64,000 nucleotides of DNA from Plantimonas leprariae (GCF_008802405.1 NZ_VZDO01000003.1:186001-250000), one strand, 5' to 3'; positions 54,065 to 64,000 are shown, counted from the stretch's first letter. Notes: generated by a model not told the origin, from the letters alone. Translations and numbers: made by a program.

Positions 54065-54967
54065 CTATTCCTTCACCGCGCCGGTCATCGACGAGACGTA
54101 GTAGTCGACGAAGAACGAGTAGAGGATCACCACCGGCAGCGAGCCGATCAGCGCGCCGGCCATCAGCGAGCCCCATTCGTAGACGTCGCCGCGCACGAGC
54201 TCGGTCAGGACGCCGACCGGCACCGTCTTGTTCTCCGACGACTGGATGAAGGTCAGCGCGTAGATGAACTCGTTCCAGGCGAGCGTGAAGGCGAAGATGC
54301 CGGCGGAGATCAGCCCCGGCACGGCCAGCGGCAAGACGATCTTCGTCAGGATCTGCCAGCGCGACGCGCCGTCGACGAGAGCGCTTTCCTCCAGCTCGAA
54401 CGGGATCGAGCGGAAATAGCCCATCAAGAGCCAGGTGCAGAACGGGATGAGGAAGGTCGGATAGGTGAGGATCAGGGCGAGCCGCGAGTCGAAGATGCCG
54501 ACCTGGAAGACGATGAAGGCGAGCGGGATGAACAGGATCGAGGGCGGGATCAGATAGGCGAGGAAGACGAGGAGCCCGGTGACACGCGCGCCGGTGAAGC
54601 GGATGCGCTCGATCGCGTAGGCCGCGAAGACGGAAGCCGCCAGCGCGATCACGGTGGAGCAGGTCGCGACCACCACCGTGTTCCACAGCCAGCCGGGATA
54701 GGAGGTCTCGAACAGAAGATATTTCACGTGGTCGAGCGTCGGCCCAATCACCCAGAAGGGCGAATAGGTCGAATAGTTGGTGAGCTGGCCGTTGGGTTTG
54801 ATGGCGGTGATCGCCATCCAGTAGAACGGGAACAGGAGGACGAAGATGAAGACCGCGAGCGGCAGGTAGATCACCAGGATCCGCCGCGCCAAGGTATCGT
54901 GGTGCGACATGCCGACGACGTCGTCGGTGAGGTGGCCGCCGTTGGGCTCGGTGTGGACGATGGTCAT
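54065..54967 (-). CDS. CUT1 ABC sugar permease (MalG-type)
   Basis: The 300-aa protein has six predicted membrane helices (VIYLPLAVFIFVLLFPFYWM, WNTVVVATCSTVIALAASVF, GLLVFLAYLIPPSILFIPLAF) and the EAA loop ESALVDGASRWQILTKIVLP that docks on the ATPase. It belongs to the carbohydrate-uptake transporter 1 family, partner of the permease at 54978-55925, from which it is 10 nt apart. It imports a sugar or polyol delivered by the binding protein at 56047-57360. Substrate not defined. Confidence 0.92.
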   Translation of the reverse strand: MTIVHTEPNGGHLTDDVVGMSHHDTLARRILVIYLPLAVFIFVLLFPFYWMAITAIKPNGQLTNYSTYSPFWVIGPTLDHVKYLLFETSYPGWLWNTVVVATCSTVIALAASVFAAYAIERIRFTGARVTGLLVFLAYLIPPSILFIPLAFIVFQVGIFDSRLALILTYPTFLIPFCTWLLMGYFRSIPFELEESALVDGASRWQILTKIVLPLAVPGLISAGIFAFTLAWNEFIYALTFIQSSENKTVPVGVLTELVRGDVYEWGSLMAGALIGSLPVVILYSFFVDYYVSSMTGAVKE

Positions 54968-54977
54968 CAGGGTCCCC

Positions 54978-55925
54978 TCAGTCTCCCCCGCCCTGCTGCC
55001 AGCGGCGGCGCTGCAGGCCGAAGAACGAGAACAGGATCGCGGCGAGCAGGAACGGCACCATGGCGACGGCGATCGCCGCGCCCTCGCCGAGCGCGCCGCC
55101 GGGGATGCCGCGCTGGAACGAGAGCGTCGCCATCAGGTGCGTGGCGTTCACCGGGCCGCCCTTGGTCAGAACGTAGATGAGCTGGAAGTCGGTGAAGGTG
55201 AAGAGCACCGAGAAGGTCATCACCACCGCGATGATCGGGGTGAGCAGCGGCAGCGTGATGCGCCGGAAGCGCTGCCACGAGGTCGCGCCGTCGAGCGCCG
55301 CCGCCTCGTGCAGCGAGGCGGGGATCGTCTGGAGGCCGGCAAGCAGCGAGATCGCGACGAAGGGGATGCCGCGCCAGACGTTCGCGGCGATCACCGCGAT
55401 CCGGGCGTTCACGGGATCGCCGAGGAAGTTGATCGGCGCGGAGATCAGACCGAGCTTCAGGAGGACGTAGGAGATGATCGAGAACTGCGAATCGTAGATC
55501 CACCAGAAGGCCAGCGCCGAGAGCACCGTCGGCACCACCCAGGGCAGGAGGATGATGGCGCGGAAGAAGGTCTTGAACGGCAGGCGCTCGTTGAGGATCA
55601 CCGCCAGCCAGAGGCCGAGCCCGAACTTCAGCACCGAGGCGACGGCCGTGTAGACGACGGTGTTGAACACGGAGATCCAGAACACCCGGTCGTGCAGGAG
55701 GTATTCGTAGTTCTCGAGGCCGATGAAGATGCCGGGCCGTCCGATCTTCGTGTCGGTGAAGCCGAGCCAGACGCCGAGCGCCAGCGGATAGGTTAGGAAG
55801 CAGAGAAGGAAGGCCGCCGCCGGCAGAAGGAACAGGAGGCCGAGCCCGTTCCGGCTCTGGGACAGGCGCGCGAGGAAGGACGGCTTCGCCGGTCGCTGCA
55901 CCGTTCCGATCGTGGTCGTCGACAT
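54978..55925 (-). CDS. CUT1 ABC sugar permease (MalF-type)
   Basis: AGGAAG lies 6 nt before the ATG at 55925. The 315-aa protein has six membrane helices (GLLFLLPAAAFLLCFLTYPL, VFNTVVYTAVASVLKFGLGL, AIILLPWVVPTVLSALAFWW) and an EAA loop HEAAALDGATSWQRFRRITL near residue 220. The SYFTD-like VLFTFTDFQLIYVLTKGGP motif is typical of the MalF/UgpA type. It pairs with the MalG-type permease and the ATPase at 57429-58487. Confidence 0.92.
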   Translation of the reverse strand: MSTTTIGTVQRPAKPSFLARLSQSRNGLGLLFLLPAAAFLLCFLTYPLALGVWLGFTDTKIGRPGIFIGLENYEYLLHDRVFWISVFNTVVYTAVASVLKFGLGLWLAVILNERLPFKTFFRAIILLPWVVPTVLSALAFWWIYDSQFSIISYVLLKLGLISAPINFLGDPVNARIAVIAANVWRGIPFVAISLLAGLQTIPASLHEAAALDGATSWQRFRRITLPLLTPIIAVVMTFSVLFTFTDFQLIYVLTKGGPVNATHLMATLSFQRGIPGGALGEGAAIAVAMVPFLLAAILFSFFGLQRRRWQQGGGD

Positions 55926-55995
55926 GGCGGCTTCCTGTTTCGAGACGTTGGCGACCCGGCGGCAGCCGGAGGTTCGGCGCGGCCGCCGGACCTCG

Positions 55996-56018
55996 CCCTC
56001 TCCCGGACGGGGAGAGGG
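55996..56018. repeat. Intergenic palindromic hairpin
   Basis: CCCTCTCCC (55996-56004) pairs perfectly with GGGAGAGGG (56010-56018) around a 5-nt loop, between the SBP and MalF-type genes. A partial copy of the same motif lies near 57394-57410, before the SBP gene. It may be a small dispersed repeat that acts as an attenuator or an mRNA-stabilising hairpin that raises SBP yield. Confidence 0.5.
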
Positions 56019-56046
56019 TATGCCGCGCTTCCGCCAGCCGAAGCGA

Positions 56047-57360
56047 TCAGCTCCGGTAGTACCGGCTCGCCCGGCGCTCGGCGTTCGCGATCGCGTCCTC
56101 CGGGGCGGACTGGCCGGTGCAGGCTTCCGCGAACATGTCGACCAGCACGTAGTCGGCCATGACGCCGGCCGAGGCCGCGCCGAGCGGACCGGCATAGCCG
56201 TTGGGCCGAAGCGTCTCGGAGGCCTTCGCATAGGCCGCGTGGATCGGCTTCGCCGTCCAGACCGGGTTGTTCGCGAGACCCTTCAGCGGCTGGCAGCAAT
56301 AGGCGCTGGCACCCTCGATCCAGGCGTTCATGTTGTCCGTCCCGTACATGAACTTCAGGTACGCCTTCGCCGCCTCCGGATACTTCGTGTGGGCGAAGAT
56401 CGAGAGGGTCGAGGTCTGGTGCAGCTCGACCGACTGGCCGACCGGACCGACCGGCAGGTTGGTCGAGCGCATATCCTCGGCGATCGGCTTCGTCGAGTCG
56501 TCCTTGAGCGCGGCGTAGTAGACCGAGACGCCGTTCGCGGTCAGCGACACCTGCCCGGCCAGGAAGGCGCGGTTGTTGTTGACGTCCTGCCAGCTTTCGG
56601 TCCCCGGAATGAAGGTCTTGTAGAGCTCCATCGCGTATTTGACGGCCGCCAGCGTTTCGGGGCTGTTGATCGTCACCTTCCCCTGCTCGTCCACCATCTT
56701 GCCGCCGTGGCTCCAGAGCAGCCAGTGGGCGTAGTTGTTGCCGTCGCCGACCGCCTTGCCGAGCGGGAAGCCGGCGGGCGTGCCCTTCGCCTGCATCGCC
56801 TTGCAGAGTTCCAGGAACCCGGCCGTGTCCTTCGGGAATTCGGAAAAGCCGGCCGCGTTCACGTGGCTGTCGCGATACACCACGGCGTTGCCGATGGCGC
56901 AGAGCGGCATGGCGATGAACTTGCCCTCGCGCTTGGCGTAGCCTTCGAGGCCCGGATACCAGCCGCCGTTCGCCCCTCCGACGAAGTTGGCGAGATCCGT
57001 CACGTCGAGGAGCTTGTCCGGGTACTGCTGCGGGTCGTCGAACCAGCTCATCACCATGTCGGGGCCGGAGCCGACATTGGCCGCGACGGCGGCCTTCGGG
57101 CGCACGTCCTCCCAGCTTTCCTTGTCGATCCGCACCTCGACGCCGGTCGCTTCGGTGAACTTCTTCGTGTTGGCGAGCCAGGCCGCCTCTTCCGCCGGCA
57201 CGAAGGGCGCCCAGCGCAGGAGCCGGAGGCTCGCGCCGGATTCCGGCGTGAAACTCGGCTCGGCCCCTTGCGCGAGCGCGCGCCCGAGGCCGCCCGGCAG
57301 GGCGAGGCCCGCCGCGAGGCCGGCCGTGCCGGCGAGTAGCCGTCTGCGGTCGATGATCAT
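56047..57360 (-). CDS. Tat-exported ABC sugar-binding protein
   Basis: GGAGGAGAAG precedes the ATG at 57360. The 437-aa protein starts with a twin-arginine signal (DRRRLLAGTAGLAAGLALPG) and shows the family 1 SBP pattern: LRLLRWAPFVPAEEAAWLAN, GSGPDMVMSWFDDPQQYPDK, MPLCAIGNAVVYRDSHVNAA, LLWSHGGKMVDEQGKVTINS, STLSIFAHTKYPEAAKAYLK. It delivers its ligand to the CUT1 permeases next to it. The ligand is not evident; the divergent operon encodes an L-idonate-type dehydrogenase. Confidence 0.92.
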   Translation of the reverse strand: MIIDRRRLLAGTAGLAAGLALPGGLGRALAQGAEPSFTPESGASLRLLRWAPFVPAEEAAWLANTKKFTEATGVEVRIDKESWEDVRPKAAVAANVGSGPDMVMSWFDDPQQYPDKLLDVTDLANFVGGANGGWYPGLEGYAKREGKFIAMPLCAIGNAVVYRDSHVNAAGFSEFPKDTAGFLELCKAMQAKGTPAGFPLGKAVGDGNNYAHWLLWSHGGKMVDEQGKVTINSPETLAAVKYAMELYKTFIPGTESWQDVNNNRAFLAGQVSLTANGVSVYYAALKDDSTKPIAEDMRSTNLPVGPVGQSVELHQTSTLSIFAHTKYPEAAKAYLKFMYGTDNMNAWIEGASAYCCQPLKGLANNPVWTAKPIHAAYAKASETLRPNGYAGPLGAASAGVMADYVLVDMFAEACTGQSAPEDAIANAERRASRYYRS

Positions 57361-57428
57361 GGGTTCTTCTCCTCCCGTTTCCATGCCGTGGCCCCGCCCC
57401 TCTCCCGGCGACGGGACCCGTGATTTGC

Positions 57429-58487
<1,059 letters not shown>

Positions 58488-58646
58488 GCCGGACCGTTTC
58501 CTCCACTCCGCGTCCGCCGGCCGTCCTCCACGGCCTTTCCAGCGAATCGCCCATGTTCTCCCGACCGCGGCCCGCTTGGCAAGCGCGAGGGCTGCTTCGC
58601 GATCGGGCTTGACGCGAGCATGCCACCGGTTGCACATTTGGGCAAT

Positions 58647-58665
58647 TGGTCTGGCCGATTGACCA
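58647..58665. promoter_or_regulatory. Candidate GntR operator between the divergent transport operons
   Basis: TGGTC (58647-58651) and GACCA (58661-58665) form an inverted repeat with 9-nt spacing, resembling the TGGTC/GACCA half-sites of FadR-subfamily GntR regulators. It ends 6 nt before the gntR ATG, so binding would also block gntR itself. Confidence 0.55.
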
Positions 58666-58671
58666 CTTCGA

Positions 58672-59541
58672 ATGCCGCTCACCGCGATCGAACCCCGCCG
58701 TCTCTACCGTCAGGTCGCCGATCAGTTGCGCGGCCTGATCGAGCGCGGCGAATACTCCTCCGGCGACCGGCTGCCGCCGGAGCGCGAGCTGTCGGAGCGG
58801 CTCGGCATCTCGCGGCCGACCGTGCGCGAGGCGCTGATCGCGCTGGAGGTCGAAGGGTGGGTGCGCATTCGCGTCGGCTCCGGCATCTACGTCACCGCGC
58901 GGGAGCCGGCGGCGACGGGCGTGAGGATCGAGGCCGACGGACCGTTCGAAATTCTCGGGGCGCGCGAGTTGATCGAGAGCGCCGTCGCGGCGCAAGCCGC
59001 GACGCTGGCCGGGCCGCACGAGGTCGCGACGCTGGACGAGGTCCTGGCGGAGGCCGAGCGCGGCGGGCATCCCTCGCCCGAGACGATCGCGCTCGACCGG
59101 CTGTTCCACGTCGGCGTCGCGGGGATCGTCGGCAACCCGGTCGTGACCCGGCTCGTCGGCGAGCTCTTCGACAAGCGGATGTCGCCGTATTTCGAGCGCC
59201 TGTCCGGCTATTTCGAGAACGGTGCGAGCTGGCGGCTGGCGCACGACGAGCACCGCCTCGTGCGCGACGCCATCGCGAACGGGAACGCCGCGGCGGCGAG
59301 CGCCGCGATGCGGGCGCATCTCGAGAAATCGCAGCTCCGGTTCCAGACGGGCTTCGGCGACGCGGAACCGGGAAGGACGGCGGCGGCAATGGCGGCGGCA
59401 CGGGAAGCCGCCCCACCGCTTCGCCGGGGATCACGACAAGGGAGGAAACCGCATGCCAACGAAGAACCGGTTGTTCGGAGCGGCGCTCGCCGCGCTGGCG
59501 CTCTTGCCGACGGGCGCCTTCGCCCAGGCGACGACGCTTAA
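58672..59541 (+). CDS. GntR-family (FadR-subfamily) transcriptional regulator
   Basis: The N-terminal winged helix is clear: [61 protein letters not shown] helical FCD domain follows ([60 protein letters not shown]) with Asp and His residues for a bound metal. The last about 30 residues (after GFGDAEPG) are Arg/Ala-rich and overlap the dctP gene by 89 nt in another frame, which is unusual; the family normally ends near RFQTGFG. There is almost no leader before the ATG. It likely controls both divergent transport operons. Confidence 0.88.
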   Translation: MPLTAIEPRRLYRQVADQLRGLIERGEYSSGDRLPPERELSERLGISRPTVREALIALEVEGWVRIRVGSGIYVTAREPAATGVRIEADGPFEILGARELIESAVAAQAATLAGPHEVATLDEVLAEAERGGHPSPETIALDRLFHVGVAGIVGNPVVTRLVGELFDKRMSPYFERLSGYFENGASWRLAHDEHRLVRDAIANGNAAAASAAMRAHLEKSQLRFQTGFGDAEPGRTAAAMAAAREAAPPLRRGSRQGRKPHANEEPVVRSGARRAGALADGRLRPGDDA

Positions 59542-60430
59542 ATGGGCGCACGTCTATGAGACGAGCGAGCCGTTCCACACGGAATCGCTCTGGGCGGCGG
59601 AGGAGATCAAGAAGCGCACCGAGGGGCGCTACGAGATCCAGGTCTTCCCGGCCTCGCAACTCGGCAAGGAAGCCGACATCAACCAGGGCCTGACGCTCGG
59701 CACCGTCGACATCATCATCTCGGGGTCGAGCTTCGCGGCGCGCGAATACCCGCCGATCGGTGTCACCTACTACCCCTACATCTTCCGCAACCCGGAGCAC
59801 CTCCTCGCCTACACGAAGAGCGACGTGTTCAAGCGCCTCGCGGCCGGCTACGAGGAAGCGTCGGGCCACCACATCGCGGCGGTCACCTACTACGGCACGC
59901 GCCACACCACCGCGAACAAGGACATCCGGACCTGCGCCGATCTTCAGGGCGTGAAGATGCGCGTGCCGGACGTGCCGGCCTATCTCGCGATGCCGCGCGC
60001 CTGCGGCGCGAACACCGCGCCGATCGCCTTCGCCGAGGTCTATCTCGCGCTCCAGAACGGCACGGTCGAGGCGCAGGAGAACCCGCTGACCACGATCGAG
60101 GCGAAGAAGTTCTTCGAGGTGCAGAAGTACATCGTCCTCACCGGCCACATCACCGACCACCTCAACACCGTGATCTCGCAGACGCGCTGGGCCTCGCTGT
60201 CGGACGCCGACAAGCAGATCTTCACCGACGTCATGCAGGAGGCGGCGGCCCGCGCGACGAAGATCGTGCAGGAGCGGGAAGCCGCGCTGGTCCAGACCTT
60301 CAAGGACCGCGGCCTGACGGTGACCGAGGTCGACAAGGCCGACTTCGAAAAGACCGTGAAGGAGAAGTCGCCGCTGGAGAGCTACGGCTACGTCCAGGCG
60401 GACTACGACGCGATCCGCGCCATCCAGTAG
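59453..60430 (+). CDS. TRAP transporter solute-binding protein (DctP type)
   Basis: GGAGG lies 7 nt before the ATG at 59453. The 325-aa protein has a signal peptide ([20 protein letters not shown]) and the DctP pattern: [80 protein letters not shown] with the substrate-binding Arg, and [20 protein letters not shown]. It binds an acidic ligand in the periplasm and hands it to DctQM. The neighbouring dehydrogenase points to a sugar acid such as L-idonate or gluconate. Confidence 0.94.
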   Translation: MPTKNRLFGAALAALALLPTGAFAQATTLKWAHVYETSEPFHTESLWAAEEIKKRTEGRYEIQVFPASQLGKEADINQGLTLGTVDIIISGSSFAAREYPPIGVTYYPYIFRNPEHLLAYTKSDVFKRLAAGYEEASGHHIAAVTYYGTRHTTANKDIRTCADLQGVKMRVPDVPAYLAMPRACGANTAPIAFAEVYLALQNGTVEAQENPLTTIEAKKFFEVQKYIVLTGHITDHLNTVISQTRWASLSDADKQIFTDVMQEAAARATKIVQEREAALVQTFKDRGLTVTEVDKADFEKTVKEKSPLESYGYVQADYDAIRAIQ

Positions 60431-60517
60431 CCGCGGCCAAGCCCGGTCCGCTCGCCCGTTCTCGCGGCGGGCGGGCCCGCTTCCGTTCCACGAGTTCCGC
60501 CAGCCGAGGAGACGCGC

Positions 60518-61096
60518 ATGTCGTCCGCCGCAGAACCGCACGCGAAGGTCACGGCCGAGGAGATCGCGGAGGTCTTCGACGAGGAGGCCGCGCCGGTCGA
60601 TCTCCGCGTCTTCTCGGTCGAGGACTGGCTGACGCTGGCGGTGTTCTGGGGAATGGCGCTTTGCGTCTTCCTGCAGTTCTTCACCCGCTACGTCCTCAAC
60701 AACAGCTTCGCCTGGACGGAGGAGATCGCGATCAACTGCCTGGTCGTGGTGGTCTTCCTCGGATCGGTGATGTGCGTGCGCCTGTCGCGCCACATCCAGG
60801 TGGACATCCTGTTCCACTACCTGCCGGAACGCGCCGGCCGTGTCTTGTCGCTGTTCGTCGACGTCGTCCGCATCGCCTTCTTCGCCTATGCCGCCTACCT
60901 CCTCTGGCGCTACGCTTGGATCGTCCGGCGCGAGCGGATGGTGACGGTCGACCTGCCGCGCTCCGTCGTCTTCTACACGGTGTTCGCGGCCTTCGTCCTG
61001 ATGCTGCTCCGCTCCGTGCTCGTCGCCTGGGGCGACTGGCGGCGCGGCTATTCCACGCTGGAGCGCCCCGGCGCCTTCGACGGCACGGGGGCCTGA
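60518..61096 (+). CDS. TRAP transporter small membrane subunit (DctQ type)
   Basis: A GAGGAGA ribosome site precedes this ATG. The 192-aa protein has four membrane helices (WLTLAVFWGMALCVFLQFFT, ITCLVVVVFLGSV-like region, LSLFVDVVRIAFFAYAAYLL, VVFYTVFAAFVLMLLRSVLV) and the DctQ motif FFTRYVLNNSFAWTEEIAIN. It connects the binding protein to the DctM channel. An acidic N-terminal tail of about 35 residues is longer than usual. Confidence 0.93.
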   Translation: MSSAAEPHAKVTAEEIAEVFDEEAAPVDLRVFSVEDWLTLAVFWGMALCVFLQFFTRYVLNNSFAWTEEIAINCLVVVVFLGSVMCVRLSRHIQVDILFHYLPERAGRVLSLFVDVVRIAFFAYAAYLLWRYAWIVRRERMVTVDLPRSVVFYTVFAAFVLMLLRSVLVAWGDWRRGYSTLERPGAFDGTGA

Positions 61097-61101
61097 CGCG
61101 G

Positions 61102-62508
61102 ATGTCGCTTCTTATCGGCTGCTTCCTCGTCCTGATGCTGGTCGGCGTGCCGGTCGCGATCTCGATGTTCGTCGCCTCCGGCCTCTACCTCGTGGTCTAC
61201 GGCGTCGCGCCCGACATCATCGTCGCGCAGCGCATGATCGCGGGCGTCGAGAGCTTCCCGCTCCTCGCCGTGCCGTTCTTCATCCTCGCCGGGAATTTGA
61301 TGAACATCGCCGGCGTCACGGGCCGCATCTATTCCTTCGCCGTCGCCCTCGTTGGCTGGATGAAGGGCGGGCTCGCGCAGGTGAACATCCTCGGCTCGGT
61401 GATCTTCTCCGGCATGTCCGGCACGGCGCTGGCCGACGCCGCCGGCATCGGCACGATCGAGATCAAGGCGATGCGGGACCATGGCTATCCGGTGGAAGCG
61501 GCGGTCGGCGTCACCGCGGCGTCCGCGACGCTGGGACCCATCTTCCCGCCTTCGCTCCCCTTCGTGATCTACGGCATGATGGCGAACGTCTCGATCGGCG
61601 CCCTGTTCATGGCCGGCATCCTGCCGGGCGTCGTGATGACGCTCCTGATGATGCTGACGGTCGCGGTCATCGCCTACCGGCGCGGTTGGGGCTCCGACGC
61701 GCCCTTCGACACGCGAAAGCTCCTCGCCGCGTCCCTGGAGGTCCTCGTCGTCCTCCTGTTCCCGCTCGCCGTCTGGGTGCTGACGCGGGCCGGCCTGTCG
61801 CTCAACCTGTCCGTCCTCGCCGCGCTCGCCCTCCTCGTCGCGCTCGACTGGCGCTACCAGTTCTCGGCGGTGATGGCGCTGATGACGCCGATGATCCTCA
61901 TCGGCGGCATGACGATGGGCTGGTTCACGCCGACGGAAGCGGCAGTCGCCGCCGTCATCTGGTCCTTGTTCCTCGGGCTCGTGCGCTACCGCACGATGAC
62001 GTTCGCGACGCTGGCGAAGGCGAGCTTCGACACGATCGAGACCACCGCCTCGGTCCTCTTCATCGTGACGGCGGCCTCCGTCTTCGCCTGGCTCCTCACC
62101 GTCAGCCAGGCGGCGCAGCTGATGTCGGACGCGATCCTCTCGGTCACCGACAACAAGTGGGTGTTCCTCCTCCTCGTGAACATCCTCCTCCTCGTGATCG
62201 GCTGCTTCCTCGACACGATCGCGGCGATCACCATCGTCGTGCCGATCTTGCTTCCGATCGCCTTGCGGCTCGGCGTCGATCCGGTGCATTTCGGCCTGAT
62301 CATGACGCTGAACCTGATGATCGGCCTCCTTCACCCACCGCTCGGCATGGTGCTGTTCGTCCTGTCGCGCGTTGCGAAACTCTCGGTCGAGCGCACCACG
62401 GTCGCGATCCTGCCCTGGCTGGTGCCGCTCTTCCTCGCCCTCCTCGTCATCACCTTCGTGCCGGTGGTGACGCTGTGGCTCCCGACCCAGATGGGACTGA
62501 TCCGATGA
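61102..62508 (+). CDS. TRAP transporter large permease (DctM type)
   Basis: The 468-aa, highly hydrophobic protein shows DctM signatures: FPLLAVPFFILAGNLMNIAG, LGSVIFSGMSGTALADAAGI, ASATLGPIFPPSLPFVIYGM, MGWFTPTEAAVAAVIWSLFL and GCFLDTIAAITIVVPILLPI. It forms the Na+-driven transport channel. It begins 5 nt after dctQ and its stop overlaps the dehydrogenase start by 4 nt, so the operon is dctP-dctQ-dctM-dehydrogenase. Confidence 0.95.
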   Translation: MSLLIGCFLVLMLVGVPVAISMFVASGLYLVVYGVAPDIIVAQRMIAGVESFPLLAVPFFILAGNLMNIAGVTGRIYSFAVALVGWMKGGLAQVNILGSVIFSGMSGTALADAAGIGTIEIKAMRDHGYPVEAAVGVTAASATLGPIFPPSLPFVIYGMMANVSIGALFMAGILPGVVMTLLMMLTVAVIAYRRGWGSDAPFDTRKLLAASLEVLVVLLFPLAVWVLTRAGLSLNLSVLAALALLVALDWRYQFSAVMALMTPMILIGGMTMGWFTPTEAAVAAVIWSLFLGLVRYRTMTFATLAKASFDTIETTASVLFIVTAASVFAWLLTVSQAAQLMSDAILSVTDNKWVFLLLVNILLLVIGCFLDTIAAITIVVPILLPIALRLGVDPVHFGLIMTLNLMIGLLHPPLGMVLFVLSRVAKLSVERTTVAILPWLVPLFLALLVITFVPVVTLWLPTQMGLIR

Positions 62509-63542
62509 CCCTCGCGAAAGCCGTCACCATCTTCGCACCCGAGGACCTCCGGGTCGTCGAGCGTCCGTTGGGCGAACTCGACCCGGCGAGGGTCCGCATC
62601 CGCTTCGGGGCCGGCGGCATCTGCGGCTCCGACATGCACTATTTCCGCCACGCCCGGACCGGCGACTTCGTGGTGAAGGAGCCGCTCGTCCTCGGCCACG
62701 AGATCGCCGGGACGGTGGAAGCGGTCGGAGCGAAGGTCGAGGGCCTCGCGCCCGGCACGCGCGTCGCGGTGAACCCGTTCCGCCCCTGCGGCCATTGTCC
62801 CCGCTGCCGCGAGGGGCGGGCGAACCTTTGCGAGAACGTCTTCTTCATGGGCTCGGCCTCGAAGAACCCGCACATGCAGGGCGGCTTCGCGACCCTCTTC
62901 GACACGACGCCGGAACAGTGCGTGCCCGTGCCGGATTCGCTGCCGATCGAGGCGGCGGCGCTCGCCGAGCCGCTGGCGGTCTGCCTCCACGCGGTGAAGC
63001 GCGGCGGCGATCTCGCCGGCCGGAGCGTCCTCGTCGTCGGCGCCGGGCCGATCGGACTCCTGACACTCGTGGCTGCTAAGCTGCGAGGGCCGGCCCGCGC
63101 CGCGGTAGTGGACCTCGCCGCGGCGCCGCTCGCCATGGCGAAGGCGCTCGGGGCCGACGCGGCGATCGACCTTTCGGCAGACCCGAAGGGGCTGGAGACG
63201 ATCGAGGCGCCGGACGTCGTGTTCGAAGCATCCGGCACGGCAGCGGGTCTCGCTTCCGCGATTCGCACCGTTCGGCGCGGCGGCACGGTGGTCCAGATCG
63301 GCAACCTCCCCGGCGGCGACATCCCGAGCCCGATGAACGCGGTGATGGCGAAGGAGATCGACCTTCTCGGCACGTTCCGCTTCGACGCCGAGTTCGCCAA
63401 GGCCGTCGACCTCATCGCCTCGGGCAAGGTCGACGTCATGCGGATCGTCACGGCGCGCCGGCCGCTTCTCGATGCGCCGGCCGCCTTCCGCCTGGCGCTC
63501 GACCGGAGCCAGAGCGTCAAGGTCGTCCTGACGGCGGCATGA
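62505..63542 (+). CDS. idnD: L-idonate 5-dehydrogenase-like zinc alcohol dehydrogenase
   Basis: The 345-aa medium-chain dehydrogenase has the catalytic-zinc segment GAGGICGSDMHYFRHARTGD and PLVLGHEIAGTVEAVG, a structural-zinc loop with four Cys (CGHCPRCREGRANLC), the nucleotide loop VLVVGAGPIGLLTLVAAKLR and GGTVVQIGNLPGGDIP. MHYFRHARTGDFVVKEP is characteristic of the IdnD branch. It would oxidise L-idonate or a similar hexonate, imported by the TRAP system, to 5-keto-D-gluconate. Translationally coupled to dctM. Confidence 0.85.
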   Translation: MTLAKAVTIFAPEDLRVVERPLGELDPARVRIRFGAGGICGSDMHYFRHARTGDFVVKEPLVLGHEIAGTVEAVGAKVEGLAPGTRVAVNPFRPCGHCPRCREGRANLCENVFFMGSASKNPHMQGGFATLFDTTPEQCVPVPDSLPIEAAALAEPLAVCLHAVKRGGDLAGRSVLVVGAGPIGLLTLVAAKLRGPARAAVVDLAAAPLAMAKALGADAAIDLSADPKGLETIEAPDVVFEASGTAAGLASAIRTVRRGGTVVQIGNLPGGDIPSPMNAVMAKEIDLLGTFRFDAEFAKAVDLIASGKVDVMRIVTARRPLLDAPAAFRLALDRSQSVKVVLTAA

Positions 63543-63628
63543 GCGAGCGATCCGCCCTATCCGCACCCGGCCATCGCCGGTAGAATGGGGTCGTCACAGT
63601 CGCAACCGACACGGACGGGACGGCCAGG

Positions 63629-64000
63629 ATGATCCGCTCCATCGCCACAGCCATCGCGCTTCTCCTGCCCTCGGCGGCGGCCTTCGCCGCCGACTGCAAC
63701 GGCTCGGCGGAAGCCGGACGGGACTGGAGCGGCTGCAACCGGCGCAACCTGATGCTGTCCGGCGAGAATCTGGAAGGGGCGGATCTCCGCGGCGCGGACC
63801 TCAGCCAGAGCGATCTGCGCGAGGTGGCGCTGAAGGGGGCCAATCTCGAGGACGCCAAGCTGGCGGGCACGTCGCTCGCGGGCGCGGTCGCCGACGGCGC
63901 GAACTTCACCAAGGTCGAGGGCTACCGCGTCGACTTGTCAAAGCTGTCCGCGACCGGCGCATCGTTCAAGGGCGCGGAGCTGCAGCGCTCCGCCTTCGTC
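63629..64000 (+). CDS. Secreted pentapeptide-repeat protein, 3' end cut by window edge
   Basis: From the ATG at 63629 the frame gives a signal peptide (MIRSIATAIALLLPSAAAFA, cleavage near AFAAD), two Cys (DCNGS and SGCNRRN) that could form a disulfide, then pentapeptide repeats of the A(D/N)LxG type: LEGADLRGADLSQSDLRE, GANLEDAKLAGTSLAGA, GASFKGAELQRSAF. These form a right-handed quadrilateral beta-helix. The product is exported to the periplasm. Function unknown. The gene runs on past 64000. Confidence 0.8.
   Translation, partial: MIRSIATAIALLLPSAAAFAADCNGSAEAGRDWSGCNRRNLMLSGENLEGADLRGADLSQSDLREVALKGANLEDAKLAGTSLAGAVADGANFTKVEGYRVDLSKLSATGASFKGAELQRSAFV

Overview
The window is GC-rich, densely coded chromosomal DNA, most likely from an alphaproteobacterium of the Hyphomicrobiales (Rhizobiales). 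The grounds are an erythritol (ery) catabolic locus of the Rhizobium/Brucella type, a very large HWE-family sensor kinase, and many ABC and TRAP sugar or polyol importers. An assignment near Aurantimonadaceae would fit but is only a guess. I see no tRNA, rRNA, CRISPR array, integrase or recognisable insertion sequence.

Layout. 1-6.3 kb: a truncated caspase-like protease on the minus strand, then plus-strand genes for an unknown 162-aa protein, a small lipoprotein, a caspase-fold/Sel1 protein that has lost its catalytic residues, and a glycosyltransferase made of two GT-B modules. 6.1-6.5 kb: two decayed fragments, one of them the C-terminus of an RTX protein related to the intact protease at 26.5 kb. 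6.65-8.2 kb: an orphan Tle1-like (DUF2235) lipase. 8.7-16.6 kb: a LacI-controlled carbohydrate cluster (sugar isomerase, 2-hydroxyacid dehydrogenase, DUF2264 protein, LacI repressor, Tat-exported solute-binding protein, hexapeptide-acyltransferase/toroid fusion). Both of its promoter regions carry the same GCAA-N4-TTGC dyads. 16.8-25.0 kb: a complete kdp operon (upstream microprotein, kdpFABCDE). 25-31.7 kb: small single genes, two SDR enzymes, an RTX metalloprotease, a LysR regulator and gene remnants. 31.9-41.7 kb: a GAF/PAS HWE kinase, a TetR repressor with tandem operators facing a RidA gene, msrA, a CPA1 antiporter, a DUF2254 protein and nhaA.

41.8-53.2 kb: the ery locus. An ABC importer with a DUF2291 protein runs leftward and eryA-eryB-eryC-eryD-rpiB(eryI) runs rightward from a shared control region. 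The known pathway phosphorylates erythritol, oxidises it and isomerises it to D-erythrose-4-phosphate. The isomerase gene eryH is absent from this cluster, and a broken dihydroxyacetone-kinase-type gene follows rpiB. 53.2-63.5 kb: two transport operons diverge around a GntR regulator: a leftward CUT1 ABC sugar importer ending in an unknown gene, and a rightward TRAP importer with an L-idonate-5-dehydrogenase-like enzyme. The window ends inside a secreted pentapeptide-repeat protein.

Overall it is a nutrient-scavenging and ion-homeostasis region (K+ uptake, two Na+/H+ antiporters, three sugar or polyol importers) with at least five decayed genes. The most distinctive points are the catalytically dead caspase/Sel1 protein beside a two-module glycosyltransferase, the LacI regulon with its fused acyltransferase, and the ery locus with a missing step and a broken kinase gene.
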